DNA of 34,847 nucleotides from an uncultured Candidatus Saccharibacteria bacterium (GCA_946548715.1 CAMNPZ010000009.1:1-34847), one strand, 5' to 3'; positions 23,441-31,457 are shown, numbered from the stretch's first letter. The notes: generated by a model from the sequence alone, not told the origin. Numbers and translations are program-made.

Positions 23441-23446
23441 TATAAT
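23441..23446 (+). promoter_or_regulatory. Extended -10 of the membrane protein-htrA operon, leaderless
   Basis: TGA-TATAAT ending eight bases before the ATG at 23455; predicted leader about 2 nt. Confidence 0.6.
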
Positions 23447-23454
23447 ATAAGAAT

Positions 23455-24237
23455 ATGGCAGATTACATATTAGCAAGAAAATCCCGCAATATCGCAAGCA
23501 CCATGGTGCATATTTTCCTTAATTTACTCCTAGGCGTTGGCGCGGTTCTCATCACCGTATTATCCAGTAGCCCGGTGTTAGGACTCATCCTCGTTCTACT
23601 TTCCAAATGGCGTGTCTTCGCTGTTCGCTCTCGTTTCTTGCTACTTAATATCAAATCTAACCTCGTCGATATCATTGTTGGTTTCAGTATTGTACTACTT
23701 ACTTATTACGCCGGCGCATCTTTCTTACCGGTTGACTTCATTCTTATGCTAATCTACTCGGTCTGGCTACTCATCATCAAACCACTCTCATCCGAGAATG
23801 CCAACTTGATTCAGTCTCTCATTGCCGTTTTTCTCGGTATTTCTGCCGCATCTATCATGTCAGCCAATCTAGATTCCATCGTCATCACCTTGCTTGCTTT
23901 TCTTATTGGCTATGCTGGCAGTCGTCACGTTCTCTCGCAGACCAACGACAATAATTTCACACTCTCTACTTTGGTTTGTGGTTTAGTCTTCGCCGAAGTC
24001 GCTTGGCTTTGCCATTCGTGGTCTATTATCTACACCTTCGGCAATACTGGTATCCGTATTCCGCAGCTTGCCATTATCTTGACTATTTTCGCCTTTGTCT
24101 ATAATTATGCTCGCCAAAGCATGATCAAATACCAAGACGATTTCCGTTTCAAACACATCATTGGCCCGGTTTTATTTGGCGTTGCCCTTATCGGCATCAT
24201 TGTTTTATGGTTTAGCAACCCAATATTTAATATTTAA
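23455..24237 (+). CDS. Polytopic membrane protein of unknown function
   Basis: The 260-aa product consists almost wholly of hydrophobic helices, about eight (for example FLNLLLGVGAVLITVLS, GLILVLLSKWRVFAVRSR, IVGFSIVLLTYYAGASFL, IVITLLAFLIGYAGSRHVL, IIGPVLFGVALIGIIVLW). The loops are short; KWRVFAVRSRF is a conserved-looking basic loop. No transporter or enzyme motif is recognised. Its stop is followed by 10 bp to the htrA start, and the htrA ribosome binding site (AAAGGAGG) overlaps its stop codon, so the two are co-transcribed. A role linked to envelope quality control is only suggested by that pairing. Confidence 0.8.
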   Translation: MADYILARKSRNIASTMVHIFLNLLLGVGAVLITVLSSSPVLGLILVLLSKWRVFAVRSRFLLLNIKSNLVDIIVGFSIVLLTYYAGASFLPVDFILMLIYSVWLLIIKPLSSENANLIQSLIAVFLGISAASIMSANLDSIVITLLAFLIGYAGSRHVLSQTNDNNFTLSTLVCGLVFAEVAWLCHSWSIIYTFGNTGIRIPQLAIILTIFAFVYNYARQSMIKYQDDFRFKHIIGPVLFGVALIGIIVLWFSNPIFNI

Positions 24238-24247
24238 AGGAGGTAAT

Positions 24248-25501
24248 ATGACAACATCATCAAAGGGTGAAATTTCTGAAGAAAACATTTCGAAACAACC
24301 GACTCAAGCCAAAGCGGCGGAAGGGAACAACTCTGTCGGTTCTTCCACAAAAGAGTCGGAGAAACCCACGAACGCTTCTATGCCGACTACGAACAAACTT
24401 GCGGTTATCTTATCTGTCCTGGCACTAGCCTTTGGTGCCGGCGGTCTCGTACTCGGCTGGCTGGGTTTCGAGAAATCTAACACTCCCATCACTTTCCTAA
24501 GTGGCGGTCAAGATGGCAATTCGGCTAACTTTACCGAAGGCTCCATCGCCGACATCGCTGACAAAGTCTCGAAAAGCGTCGTCTCCATCATCACTTCCAC
24601 CAAAGTTACTAATTTCTTCGGACAAGATTACAATAGCTCCGCGGCCGGTACCGGCATTATCGTGACTAGCGACGGCTACATTCTAACCAACAAGCATGTT
24701 GTTAATGGCGCCACCAAAGTCACCGTCGTGCTCGACGACGGCACTACTTACGAAAACGTTGAGGTGGTGGCTGTGGATCCCATGAACGACATCGCCTTCC
24801 TCAAGATTAAGGATGTAAGCGACCTTACTGCGGCCACACTCGGTGATTCTAAGACTATTAATGTCGGTCAGCAAGTTATCGCCATCGGCAATGCTCTCGG
24901 CGAGTTCCAAAACTCCGTCACTTCCGGTATTGTTTCTGGCACCGGCCGCTCCGTTACTGCCTCTGACGGCTCCGGTTATAACGCCGAAACTCTCTCTGAT
25001 CTCATCCAGACCGATGCCGCCATTAACTCTGGTAACTCGGGTGGCCCGCTCGTCAACGCTGCCGGCGAAGTCATTGGCATCAATACTGCGACTAGTGCCA
25101 GTGCCGAAAACATGGGCTTCGCCATTCCGATTTCCAGCGTCAAAGGCATGCTCGCCCAACTCATCGAGACCGGCAAGGCCAAACGTGCTTATCTTGGCGT
25201 CTACTCTACTGCCATCACCGCCGAATCCGCCAAGCAAAACAATCTTCCAGTCACTAGTGGGGCCTACCTTTATAGTCCGTCAACCTACTCGGCCATCGTC
25301 AAAGGCAGTCCAGCCGACAAAGCTGGCCTCAAAGACAAAGATATCGTCACAGCCGTAAATGGTGTCAAAGTTGGCGCCGCGGGCTCACTCGCTGACCTCA
25401 TCAGCGAATATAAACCAGGTGACACTGTCCAACTCGCCGTCATCCGCGAAGGGAAGGAAATCGCCATCAATGTGACGCTAGAGGGCTACTCCGATAAGTA
25501 A
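24248..25501 (+). CDS. htrA: HtrA/DegP-type serine protease with PDZ domain
   Basis: Envelope quality-control protease. The frame extends upstream to 24161 inside the previous gene, but the ATG at 24248 has AAAGGAGG five bases upstream and is the start, giving 417 aa. The cytoplasmic N-terminus is hydrophilic and low-complexity (1-49), with a membrane anchor at about 50-74 (LAVILSVLALAFGAGGLVLG). The trypsin-like domain carries the triad H150 (LTNKHVVNG), D181 (DPMNDIAFLKI) and S264 (SGNSGGPL). One PDZ domain runs from about residue 320 to the end (VKGSPADKAGLKDKDIVTAVNG). It is membrane-tethered like DegS or Gram-positive HtrA. The gene ends just before a palindromic region shared with convergent prmC. 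Confidence 0.96.
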   Translation: MTTSSKGEISEENISKQPTQAKAAEGNNSVGSSTKESEKPTNASMPTTNKLAVILSVLALAFGAGGLVLGWLGFEKSNTPITFLSGGQDGNSANFTEGSIADIADKVSKSVVSIITSTKVTNFFGQDYNSSAAGTGIIVTSDGYILTNKHVVNGATKVTVVLDDGTTYENVEVVAVDPMNDIAFLKIKDVSDLTAATLGDSKTINVGQQVIAIGNALGEFQNSVTSGIVSGTGRSVTASDGSGYNAETLSDLIQTDAAINSGNSGGPLVNAAGEVIGINTATSASAENMGFAIPISSVKGMLAQLIETGKAKRAYLGVYSTAITAESAKQNNLPVTSGAYLYSPSTYSAIVKGSPADKAGLKDKDIVTAVNGVKVGAAGSLADLISEYKPGDTVQLAVIREGKEIAINVTLEGYSDK

Positions 25502-25523
25502 AACATGGACGGGTGACGGAATC

Positions 25524-25656
25524 TGTTGCATAATTCGCTAGCATGGAGGGACGTTAAGACAAAATCTTTGATTTTGTCGCCGGAGGGGCGGAGCATTGGT
25601 GTATAATCGAAGATTACACCAATGCGAAGCTCCCGAAATGCGCGAATTATGCAACA
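25524..25656. repeat. Branched palindromic element between convergent htrA and prmC
   Basis: TGTTGCATAATTCGC (25524-25538) and GCGAATTATGCAACA (25642-25656) are perfect 15-bp arms. Inside are GACAAAATC-TTT-GATTTTGTC (25558-25578) and GAGCATTGGTGTATAATC-GAA-GATTACACCAATGC. The lead-in GACGGGTGACGG (25509-25520) resembles the GCGGGTGACGCC block of the nrdR/prmC elements. It could end both genes, but no U-run is at the stem base. Confidence 0.7.
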
Positions 25657-25669
25657 ACTCTTCACGAAG

Positions 25670-26389
25670 CTAGTTTGCGAAATAAAGCGCAAACCCTCTA
25701 GTTTTATATAAAGCGAAGTTCCTTTTCTTGGCGTATTCCGCGATTTGTTCGTGTTGGCACGGGTCCGCTTCTAGTATGAGATGCCGAATGCTTCGTTCTG
25801 CCACCTGGTCAATCAGCCGCTTGATTAACGCCAAGCCCCCATCTTCAGCATACAACGCCAAACGCGGTTCTTTCGCTAAGGCCTCCTTGTCGAGCCACTC
25901 CCAGTTTTCATCCACATAGGGCAAATTCGCCACCACGATATCTGGCTGTGCATTTATTCCATCCATCAAATCCGCCCGTACGAACTCTACATCAGCACTC
26001 AGCCTCTTGGCATTCTCACATGCTACCGCCAGCGCTTCTTCGGAAACGTCACTCGCGATTACTCTCGCCTCTGGCAGTTCTAATTTCAAAGTCACCGCGA
26101 TACACCCCGACCCTGTCCCTACATCCAGAATCGTCAAATCCTGCGGCAACACTGCCGCGCTCGGCTTCACCCCCGGCAAATACGGTTTACCCACCAAGTT
26201 CAGCATCATATCAATCATCTGCTCCGTCTCCGGGCGGGGGATTAGTACATCAGGATTAACAACAAACTCTCTACCATAAAAGTCAATAAACCGGGCGGGT
26301 GACGCCATTTTGGGGACCCCATTCGAGCTTGACGAGAATGGGGAAAAAGTGGCGGCAGGACCCGCCCCATCATTATAGACTTCTTTCAT
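25670..26389 (-). CDS. prmC: Release-factor glutamine methyltransferase PrmC, lacking the N-terminal domain
   Basis: PrmC methylates the Gln of the GGQ motif of release factors; its substrate prfA lies immediately upstream. The 239-aa product has [20 protein letters not shown], the SAM-binding [27 protein letters not shown], and [11 protein letters not shown] where most PrmC have NPPY. The helical N-terminal domain of about 70 residues that contacts the release factor is missing. In its place are ~35 residues ([15 protein letters not shown] onward) encoded by a palindromic element (26293-26367). The ATG at 26389 overlaps the prfA end by 17 bases; a later Met (PKMASPARF) could be the functional start. 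It is probably active as a catalytic core, but recognition may be altered. Confidence 0.88.
   Translation of the reverse strand: MKEVYNDGAGPAATFSPFSSSSNGVPKMASPARFIDFYGREFVVNPDVLIPRPETEQMIDMMLNLVGKPYLPGVKPSAAVLPQDLTILDVGTGSGCIAVTLKLELPEARVIASDVSEEALAVACENAKRLSADVEFVRADLMDGINAQPDIVVANLPYVDENWEWLDKEALAKEPRLALYAEDGGLALIKRLIDQVAERSIRHLILEADPCQHEQIAEYAKKRNFALYKTRGFALYFAN
26293..26367. repeat. In-frame palindromic element, copy in prmC
   Basis: GGGCGGGT and ACCCGCCC are the outer stem. GCCATTTT faces AAAAAGTGGC, and CCCCATTC faces GAATGGGG around GAGCTTGACGA. GCGGGTGACGCC and GGCGGCAGGACCCGC are identical to the nrdR copy (6923-6995). It is translated from the opposite strand relative to that copy. 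Confidence 0.8.
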
Positions 26390-27404
26390 GCCTGGTGAGT
26401 TCTGTGATTATGTCGTCAATATCCCCATCCATCACCGCTGGAATATTGGAGCGTGAATAATGAATCCGATGGTCAGTCACGCGGTCTTGCGGGAAATTAT
26501 ACGTCCGAATCTTTTCTGAACGATCGCCTGTCCCAATCAAAGACTTTCGTGCTTCCGAAGCGTTTTTGCGTTCCTCTTCTTTCTTCTTTTCGAGCAGCCT
26601 CGTCCGTAACACGTTCATCGCCTTGATTCGGTTCTGCTGCTGACTCCGCTCATCTTGCATTGCCACCACAATCCCTGTCGGCAAATGTGTAATGCGCACC
26701 GCCGAATCAGTTGTGTTCACTCCCTGACCGCCGTGCCCGCCCGATCGGTAAATATCAATCCGCAAATCTTCTTGCTTAATCTCCAAATCCTGTTCCGAAG
26801 CTTCTGGTAATACCGCCACCGTTACAGTGGAAGTATGAATCCGCCCTTGCGATTCTGTCACCGGGACTCGTTGCACGCGGTGCACGCCACCTTCAAACTT
26901 CAGTTGTCCATAGGCATTGTCCCCGGAAATCTTAAATATCACTTCCTTCATCCCACCAGCTTCATTCTGGTTCTCCGAAATCAATTCAAATTTCAACCCG
27001 TGTCGTTCTGCGTATTTGATATACATCCGCTCCAGTTCGCCCGCAAACAGGGAAGCCTCATCGCCACCTGCACCCGCCCGAATTTCTACAATCGCCGGCT
27101 TATCATCTTCCGGGTCGCGTGGAATCAAGAGCTCTTCCAGTCGCGCCTCGGCTGTCGCAATTTCTTGCTTCAGACTCTCTATGTCCTCTCTTGCCATTTC
27201 ACCTAGCTCCGCATCATTTACGAGCGCTTCGGCCTCCATCAAATTGTTTTTTAACTGTTCAATCTTTTGATTTAATTCAACAATTTCTCTTAGCACTACC
27301 GCTCGCTTGCTTTTCGTCGCAAACTCTGCATCCGCGTAGGCCTCCGGCTGCGCCAGAAAATCCTCAATTAGCGATAGCTCCTCTTTAATTTTTTCTAAAT
27401 CCAT
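26373..27404 (-). CDS. prfA: Peptide chain release factor 1
   Basis: Terminates translation at UAA and UAG. Start at the ATG at 27404: the upstream extension of the frame crosses the promoter. The 343-aa product has a coiled-coil N-terminal domain, the codon-recognition tripeptide PVT in [16 protein letters not shown] (PxT type of RF1), and the catalytic GGQ in [36 protein letters not shown] follows. Length is normal. It is leaderless by prediction, with the -10 at 27411-27416. Its 3' end overlaps prmC, giving the common prfA-prmC pair. TGA ends neighbouring genes normally, so no stop reassignment is indicated. Confidence 0.96.
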   Translation of the reverse strand: MDLEKIKEELSLIEDFLAQPEAYADAEFATKSKRAVVLREIVELNQKIEQLKNNLMEAEALVNDAELGEMAREDIESLKQEIATAEARLEELLIPRDPEDDKPAIVEIRAGAGGDEASLFAGELERMYIKYAERHGLKFELISENQNEAGGMKEVIFKISGDNAYGQLKFEGGVHRVQRVPVTESQGRIHTSTVTVAVLPEASEQDLEIKQEDLRIDIYRSGGHGGQGVNTTDSAVRITHLPTGIVVAMQDERSQQQNRIKAMNVLRTRLLEKKKEEERKNASEARKSLIGTGDRSEKIRTYNFPQDRVTDHRIHYSRSNIPAVMDGDIDDIITELTRHERSL

Positions 27405-27420
27405 GGTATAATTATACCAT
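27403..27420. promoter_or_regulatory. Palindromic shared -10 for divergent prfA and tRNA-Val
   Basis: ATGGTATAATTATACCAT is a perfect 18-bp palindrome. Read on + it gives TGG-TATAAT (27407-27412) for the tRNA; read on - it gives TGG-TATAAT (27411-27416) for prfA, whose start codon is at the edge of the palindrome. RNA polymerase should be able to occupy only one orientation at a time. Confidence 0.65.
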
Positions 27421-27427
27421 ACCATTT

Positions 27428-27504
27428 GGATCTTTAGCTCAGTTGGCTAGAGCGTACGATTCACATTCGTAAGGTCACTGGTTCGAGCCCAGTAAGATCC
27501 ACCA
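27428..27504 (+). tRNA. tRNA-Val (anticodon CAC), CCA encoded
   Basis: 77 nt: acceptor GGATCTT/AAGATCC, D-arm GCTCAGTTGGCTAGAGC, anticodon stem TACGA/TCGTA with loop TTCACAT (CAC, reads GUG), T-arm ACTGG-TTCGAGC-CCAGT, discriminator A plus CCA. All stems pair. Confidence 0.97.
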
Positions 27505-27510
27505 ATTTTT

Positions 27511-28020
27511 ATGATGAATATTAAGCTTGCCCCACTAACCTTAGAAAACTCAGAATTTACTGAGTTTATTTTGAAGATGCGCTTAGATGATACAAATTAC
27601 GATTTTTATCAAGCGGATGCAGATTTAGAATCAGTAAAAAAATGGATAAGTAAAAATATAGCAAATAGAGATGAGTACTTTATCATCCTGAACGACGAAA
27701 AAATGGTGGGATATTGCGCACTATATAACTATAACCTCGAAAAGAAATCCGCAATGCTCAGTATCGGATTATATGGTGAAGACGCACGCGGAAAAGGCAT
27801 CGGCACGGCGGCAACTAAGCAATTGGTAAAATACGGTTTCGAGAATCGTGGCTTAAAAAGTATTCGACTATTAGTAAGCGAAGGAAACCCAGCCGCAATT
27901 AGAAGCTACGAAAAAGCTGGCTTTTCGAGTTTTGGCACGCAGCCGGCCAACCGTCCATACAATGGACAAATGTTTGATTTACGCCGAATGGCAATTATGA
28001 ATCCAAATTCTTTAGCTTAA
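27511..28020 (+). CDS. GNAT-family N-acetyltransferase (RimJ/RimL-like)
   Basis: The 169-aa product has the acetyl-CoA-binding segment GEDARGKGIGTAATKQLVKYGF, followed by SIRLLVSEGNPAAIRSYEKAGF, the RimJ/RimL-type signature; the acceptor is unknown. The ATG (27511, or 27514) begins only 6 nt after the encoded CCA of tRNA-Val with no promoter or ribosome binding site between, so it is probably co-transcribed and released by tRNA 3' processing as an almost leaderless mRNA. The gene is A/T-rich compared with the core genes. Confidence 0.85.
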   Translation: MMNIKLAPLTLENSEFTEFILKMRLDDTNYDFYQADADLESVKKWISKNIANRDEYFIILNDEKMVGYCALYNYNLEKKSAMLSIGLYGEDARGKGIGTAATKQLVKYGFENRGLKSIRLLVSEGNPAAIRSYEKAGFSSFGTQPANRPYNGQMFDLRRMAIMNPNSLA

Positions 28021-28256
28021 TTGACTTCTTCGCATGCTGTTAAAGCCTGGTTAATTAAGGTCCACCAGCAAATAAAAAAAGACCCGCAGGCTCTTTATTT
28101 TATTTACTGATAGCGTAGCTGGCTCGCCTCGTAAGGGGTTCGAATCGAGCGAGCGTAGCGAGCGACATCCCTACCCCTCATTTCCGAAACGACACCCTAC
28201 AGGATTTTTTTGCAAAGTGAAAAAGCATGATGTCACCCGCAACCGGAAAAATATGA
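28021..28256. other. Gene-free region between GNAT and leuS
   Basis: It contains AAAGACC-CGC-AGGCTCTTT followed by ATTTTATTT (about 28076-28103), a probable terminator with one mismatch. After it comes a GC-rich stem GGCTCGC-CTCG facing CGAG-CGAGC whose loop reads AAGGGGTTCGAAT, like a tRNA T-arm, though no full tRNA can be folded. AGGGG/CCCCT closes a wider loop to about 28179. Confidence 0.5.
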
Positions 28257-28262
28257 TATAAT
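28257..28262 (+). promoter_or_regulatory. leuS extended -10
   Basis: TGA-TATAAT; predicted start near 28269, so the leader to the ATG at 28291 would be about 22 nt and contains GGAG and AGG. Confidence 0.6.
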
Positions 28263-28290
28263 ATAAAAATATTAGATGGAGAATAGGCTC

Positions 28291-30693
28291 ATGATAGAGC
28301 AATATGATGCAAATAAGATTGAAAGAAAATGGCAAAAAATCTGGATTGATAAAAATGCGTTTACAGCAAAGAATGATAGTAAGAAACCAAAGTATTACTA
28401 TTTAATTGAGTTTCCATACCCTTCAGGCGCAGGATTGCACGTCGGACATCTAAGAAGTTATGTGGCACTTGATTCGATGGCAAGGGTAAAGAGAATGCAG
28501 GGTTATAATGTGCTTTATCCGATTGGATGGGATGCTTTTGGTTTACCAGCAGAGCAATACGCTATCAAGAATCATATTTATCCAGCTGACGCAGTAAAAC
28601 AGAACATTGCGACATTTAAAAAGCAGATTAAAACTGTTGGGATATCGTTTGATTGGGATAGAGAGATAAATACTACTGACCCGGAGTATTATAAATGGAC
28701 ACAGTGGCAGTTTTTGCAGTTTTATAAACATAATATGGCTTATAAGGACAAAAAGGAGATTAATTGGTGTCCGAGTTGTAAAATAGGTTTGTCTAATGAA
28801 GAGTCGTCTGGAGGAGTTTGCGAACGTTGTGGCGGTAAAGTTGAGAAAAGGCTGAAAGAGCAATGGATGCTCAGGATGCGCGATTACGCAGAAATTCTGT
28901 TGAAGGGTCTGGACAAGACGGAATTTATTGATCGAGTCAAGAATGCACAGATTGAGTGGATTGGTAGGAGCGAAGGAGCGACTATTGATTTTTCTATTAA
29001 GGGTAGGGATAGTAAGATTACAGTTTTTACAACTCGTCCAGATACGATATTTGGTGCAACTTTTTTGGTAGTTTCGCCGGAGAATAAGTTTATTTTAGAA
29101 AACATTGACGTTGTTACAAATCAAGATGAGGTAAAAAAATACCAAAAGAAGGCAAGTGAAAAGAGTGATATTGAAAGGACTGATGTAACTCTTGAAAAGA
29201 CTGGTGTGATGCTAAATGGTATCGTGGCAATTAATCCAGTTAGCGGAAAGGAAATGCCGATCTATGTGGGCGATTATGTGTTGAATGATTACGGGACTGG
29301 TGCGATTATGGCGGTACCAGCTCATGATGAGCGAGATTATGAATTTGCAAGGAAACATGATTTAGAAATAGTGCCGGTGATTAAGGGAGGGGATATTGAG
29401 AAGAGCGCTTATGAAGGGGACGGTGAGCATATTAATTCTGAGTTTCTTAATGGGTTAAATCAGGCTGATGCAATCGCCAAGATGTTGCAATACTTAGAGG
29501 AGAACCATATTGGTGGTAAGAAGATTAATTATAGACTGCAAGACTGGGTATTTTCGCGTCAGCGGTTCTGGGGTGAGCCAATCCCAATGGTTTACTGTGA
29601 AAAATGTGGTTGGGTACCGGTACCGGAAGATGAATTGCCGGTTAAATTGCCGAAAGTGGCGGCTTATGAACCAACGGATGACGGCGAGAGCCCACTAGCC
29701 CGCATTAAGGATTGGGTGAATACGACTTGTCCAAAATGTGGTGGCGAGGCTAGACGCGAGACTGATACAATGCCAAACTGGGCCGGTTCATCATGGTACT
29801 GGTTGCGTTATATGGACCCGCATAATAAAGAGACGTTTGCTAGTGAGAAGGCAATGAAATATTGGAATATGGTGGATTATTACAATGGTGGGATGGAACA
29901 TGCAGCCCGGCATTTATTGTATGCTAGGTTTTGGAACAACTTTCTTCATAACCAGGGTTTGGTTCCTTTCCCGGAGCCATTTAAGAAACGGGTTGCTCAT
30001 GGGATGATTCTAGGTCCGGATGGACTAAAAATGAGTAAATCAAAGGGTAATGTGATTAATCCTGATAATGTGATTAAAAAAGTTGGAGCAGATGCTTTAC
30101 GTTGCTATGAGATGTTTATTGGTGACTATAAAGAAGATGCGGCTTGGACGGATAATGGCTTGTATGGCTGTAAGCGGTTCTTGGATAAGGTTTGGAATTT
30201 TCAAAATAAGTTGAACGATAGCGATGGTTATACGAAGGAACTTGAGGTGTTGATAAACCAAACTATTAAGAAAGTGACAAAAGATATAAATTCGATGAAG
30301 TATAATACGGCGGTATCGAGTTTGATGATTTTAGCTAATGCCTATGAAAAACAAAAATCGATTACTAGAAAAGATTTTAGAACTTTAATTCATCTTTTAA
30401 ATCCGATTTGTCCACATATAACTGAGGAATTGAATGAAGTATGTAAACTAGGGAAGGCTCTTTATGAGTCTGAGTGGCCAAAATATGATGAGAAAAAGAT
30501 TGAACAGGCAGATAAAAACATTGCCGTACAAGTAAACGGCAAGTTAAGAGGGTTAATCGTGGTGCCGAGCGACCTTTCGGAAAATGAGATAATTACTTTG
30601 GCTAAAGAAGAAGTTAATAAATATTTACTTGGTAAAACTATCAAAAAGACTATCTACGTGCAGGGTAGAATTGTAAATATTGTAGTTGGTTAA
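28291..30693 (+). CDS. leuS: Leucyl-tRNA synthetase
   Basis: Charges tRNA-Leu. Start at 28291 (MIEQYDANKIERKWQKIW), which has GGAG/AGG upstream; an ATG at 28276 is also in frame. The 800-aa product has HVGH at residues 50-53 (HIGH), KMSKS at about 580-584, and zinc-binding CPSC...CERC and CEKC...CPKC modules. It also has the CP1 editing domain (FTTRPDTIFGATFLVV, GTGAIMAVPAHDERD) and WAGSSWYWLRYMDP. It is a bacterial-type single-chain enzyme of slightly short length. Codons end mostly in G, T or A and the + strand is G-rich, opposite to all neighbouring core genes, suggesting recent import or inversion. The stop overlaps the stop of an ABC-ATPase relic on the other strand. Confidence 0.96.
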   Translation: MIEQYDANKIERKWQKIWIDKNAFTAKNDSKKPKYYYLIEFPYPSGAGLHVGHLRSYVALDSMARVKRMQGYNVLYPIGWDAFGLPAEQYAIKNHIYPADAVKQNIATFKKQIKTVGISFDWDREINTTDPEYYKWTQWQFLQFYKHNMAYKDKKEINWCPSCKIGLSNEESSGGVCERCGGKVEKRLKEQWMLRMRDYAEILLKGLDKTEFIDRVKNAQIEWIGRSEGATIDFSIKGRDSKITVFTTRPDTIFGATFLVVSPENKFILENIDVVTNQDEVKKYQKKASEKSDIERTDVTLEKTGVMLNGIVAINPVSGKEMPIYVGDYVLNDYGTGAIMAVPAHDERDYEFARKHDLEIVPVIKGGDIEKSAYEGDGEHINSEFLNGLNQADAIAKMLQYLEENHIGGKKINYRLQDWVFSRQRFWGEPIPMVYCEKCGWVPVPEDELPVKLPKVAAYEPTDDGESPLARIKDWVNTTCPKCGGEARRETDTMPNWAGSSWYWLRYMDPHNKETFASEKAMKYWNMVDYYNGGMEHAARHLLYARFWNNFLHNQGLVPFPEPFKKRVAHGMILGPDGLKMSKSKGNVINPDNVIKKVGADALRCYEMFIGDYKEDAAWTDNGLYGCKRFLDKVWNFQNKLNDSDGYTKELEVLINQTIKKVTKDINSMKYNTAVSSLMILANAYEKQKSITRKDFRTLIHLLNPICPHITEELNEVCKLGKALYESEWPKYDEKKIEQADKNIAVQVNGKLRGLIVVPSDLSENEIITLAKEEVNKYLLGKTIKKTIYVQGRIVNIVVG

Positions 30694-30791
30694 ACTATTT
30701 CTGTGAGTTTCCCATTTTTCATTTTGTAGATTTTGTTGGAGTACTTTTCTACGAAATCATTGTCATGCGATACAATGAGGAGGGTAAACTT
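30690..30791 (-). pseudogene. C-terminal relic of an ABC-type ATPase
   Basis: The minus strand reads KFTLLIVSHDNDFVEKYSNK then IYKMKNGKLTEIV and a stop, the H-loop strand and final beta structure of an ABC ATPase (ABC-F or transporter type). A TGA stop lies four codons before KFT and the rest of the gene is absent. About 34 codons remain. The stop overlaps the leuS stop. Confidence 0.7.
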
Positions 30792-30812
30792 GGCGGTTTG
30801 AATTCAAGAAAC

Positions 30813-30913
30813 TTAGGGTAAAATAATAGTATCCATTTTTGGAGCATTTTTACAACAAAAAACTGCCAAAAACGCAGTTTTTACCACTGTTGAATCATCT
30901 GTTAATACCCTAA
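30813..30913. repeat. 101-bp segment with short terminal inverted repeats and an inner terminator hairpin
   Basis: TTAGGGTA (30813-30820) and TACCCTAA (30906-30913) bound it; inside, AAAAACTGC (30858-30866) and GCAGTTTTT (30874-30882) form a bidirectional terminator. It may be only the terminator of the NUDIX gene, or a MITE-like remnant. Confidence 0.45.
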
Positions 30914-30923
30914 ACAATCAGGT

Positions 30924-31445
30924 CTATGATTTAGCTTCTTTCAAAATCTCCAAGACCCGCTTTTCACGCTCCGCCATCTGCTTTTTAAACGCATCGTCAC
31001 TTTTAAAAACAGAGTTTGCTGCTATAGCTTCTTCGATTGGTACGAATCTTAGAACAAAATCTAGCGCCTTTTCTCCATCATCTAACTCTTGGCTGCCTAT
31101 CTCGTCTTCCACTTTACAAGTGTAGTAGAAATTTTGCTGAATATGAATAGTATCCTTACCAGATTCGTCGCCATTTTGAATCTTTAAGACTTCCCCAAAT
31201 TCTTTGACCGAGTCCGGAATAAGTGTCATACCAGTTTCTTCTTTGATTTCACGAGCTAATGTTTCAAGATGCGTTTCATCACCCTCAATTCCACCACCAG
31301 GAAATTTATAAAAATGGCACTTACGGCTATAAATCATTGCAATATTACCATCATGATCAAAAATAATTCCACGAACCGATGGGCGATAAAACTTTTTTCC
31401 GTTCGGATTATAATCTTTTAAATCAATAGTAAAAAGTTTTCTCAT
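30924..31445 (-). CDS. NUDIX hydrolase
   Basis: The 173-aa product contains the NUDIX box GGGIEGDETHLETLAREIKE followed by ETG, matching Gx5Ex7REUxEExGU, within a RPSVRGIIFDHDGNIAMIYS...FPGG fold. These enzymes hydrolyse nucleoside diphosphate derivatives; the substrate cannot be told. A minus-strand TGA-TACAAT box (31452-31457) lies six bases before the ATG, predicting its own leaderless mRNA in addition to read-through from the CYTH gene 12 bp upstream. The A/T-rich codons suggest accessory status. Confidence 0.9.
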   Translation of the reverse strand: MRKLFTIDLKDYNPNGKKFYRPSVRGIIFDHDGNIAMIYSRKCHFYKFPGGGIEGDETHLETLAREIKEETGMTLIPDSVKEFGEVLKIQNGDESGKDTIHIQQNFYYTCKVEDEIGSQELDDGEKALDFVLRFVPIEEAIAANSVFKSDDAFKKQMAEREKRVLEILKEAKS

Positions 31446-31457
31446 ATCACTATTGTA

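Noticed and set aside
24161-24247. Longer htrA reading frame starting inside the preceding gene
   Set aside because: The ATG at 24248 has a perfect AAAGGAGG; the extra 29 codons are simply the overlapping membrane gene in another frame.
27405-27425. Longer prfA frame reaching 27425
   Set aside because: It crosses the palindromic promoter; RF1 homology begins at [10 protein letters not shown].
28110-28150. Complete tRNA gene
   Set aside because: Only a T-loop-like sequence is present; no acceptor, D or anticodon arms can be paired.
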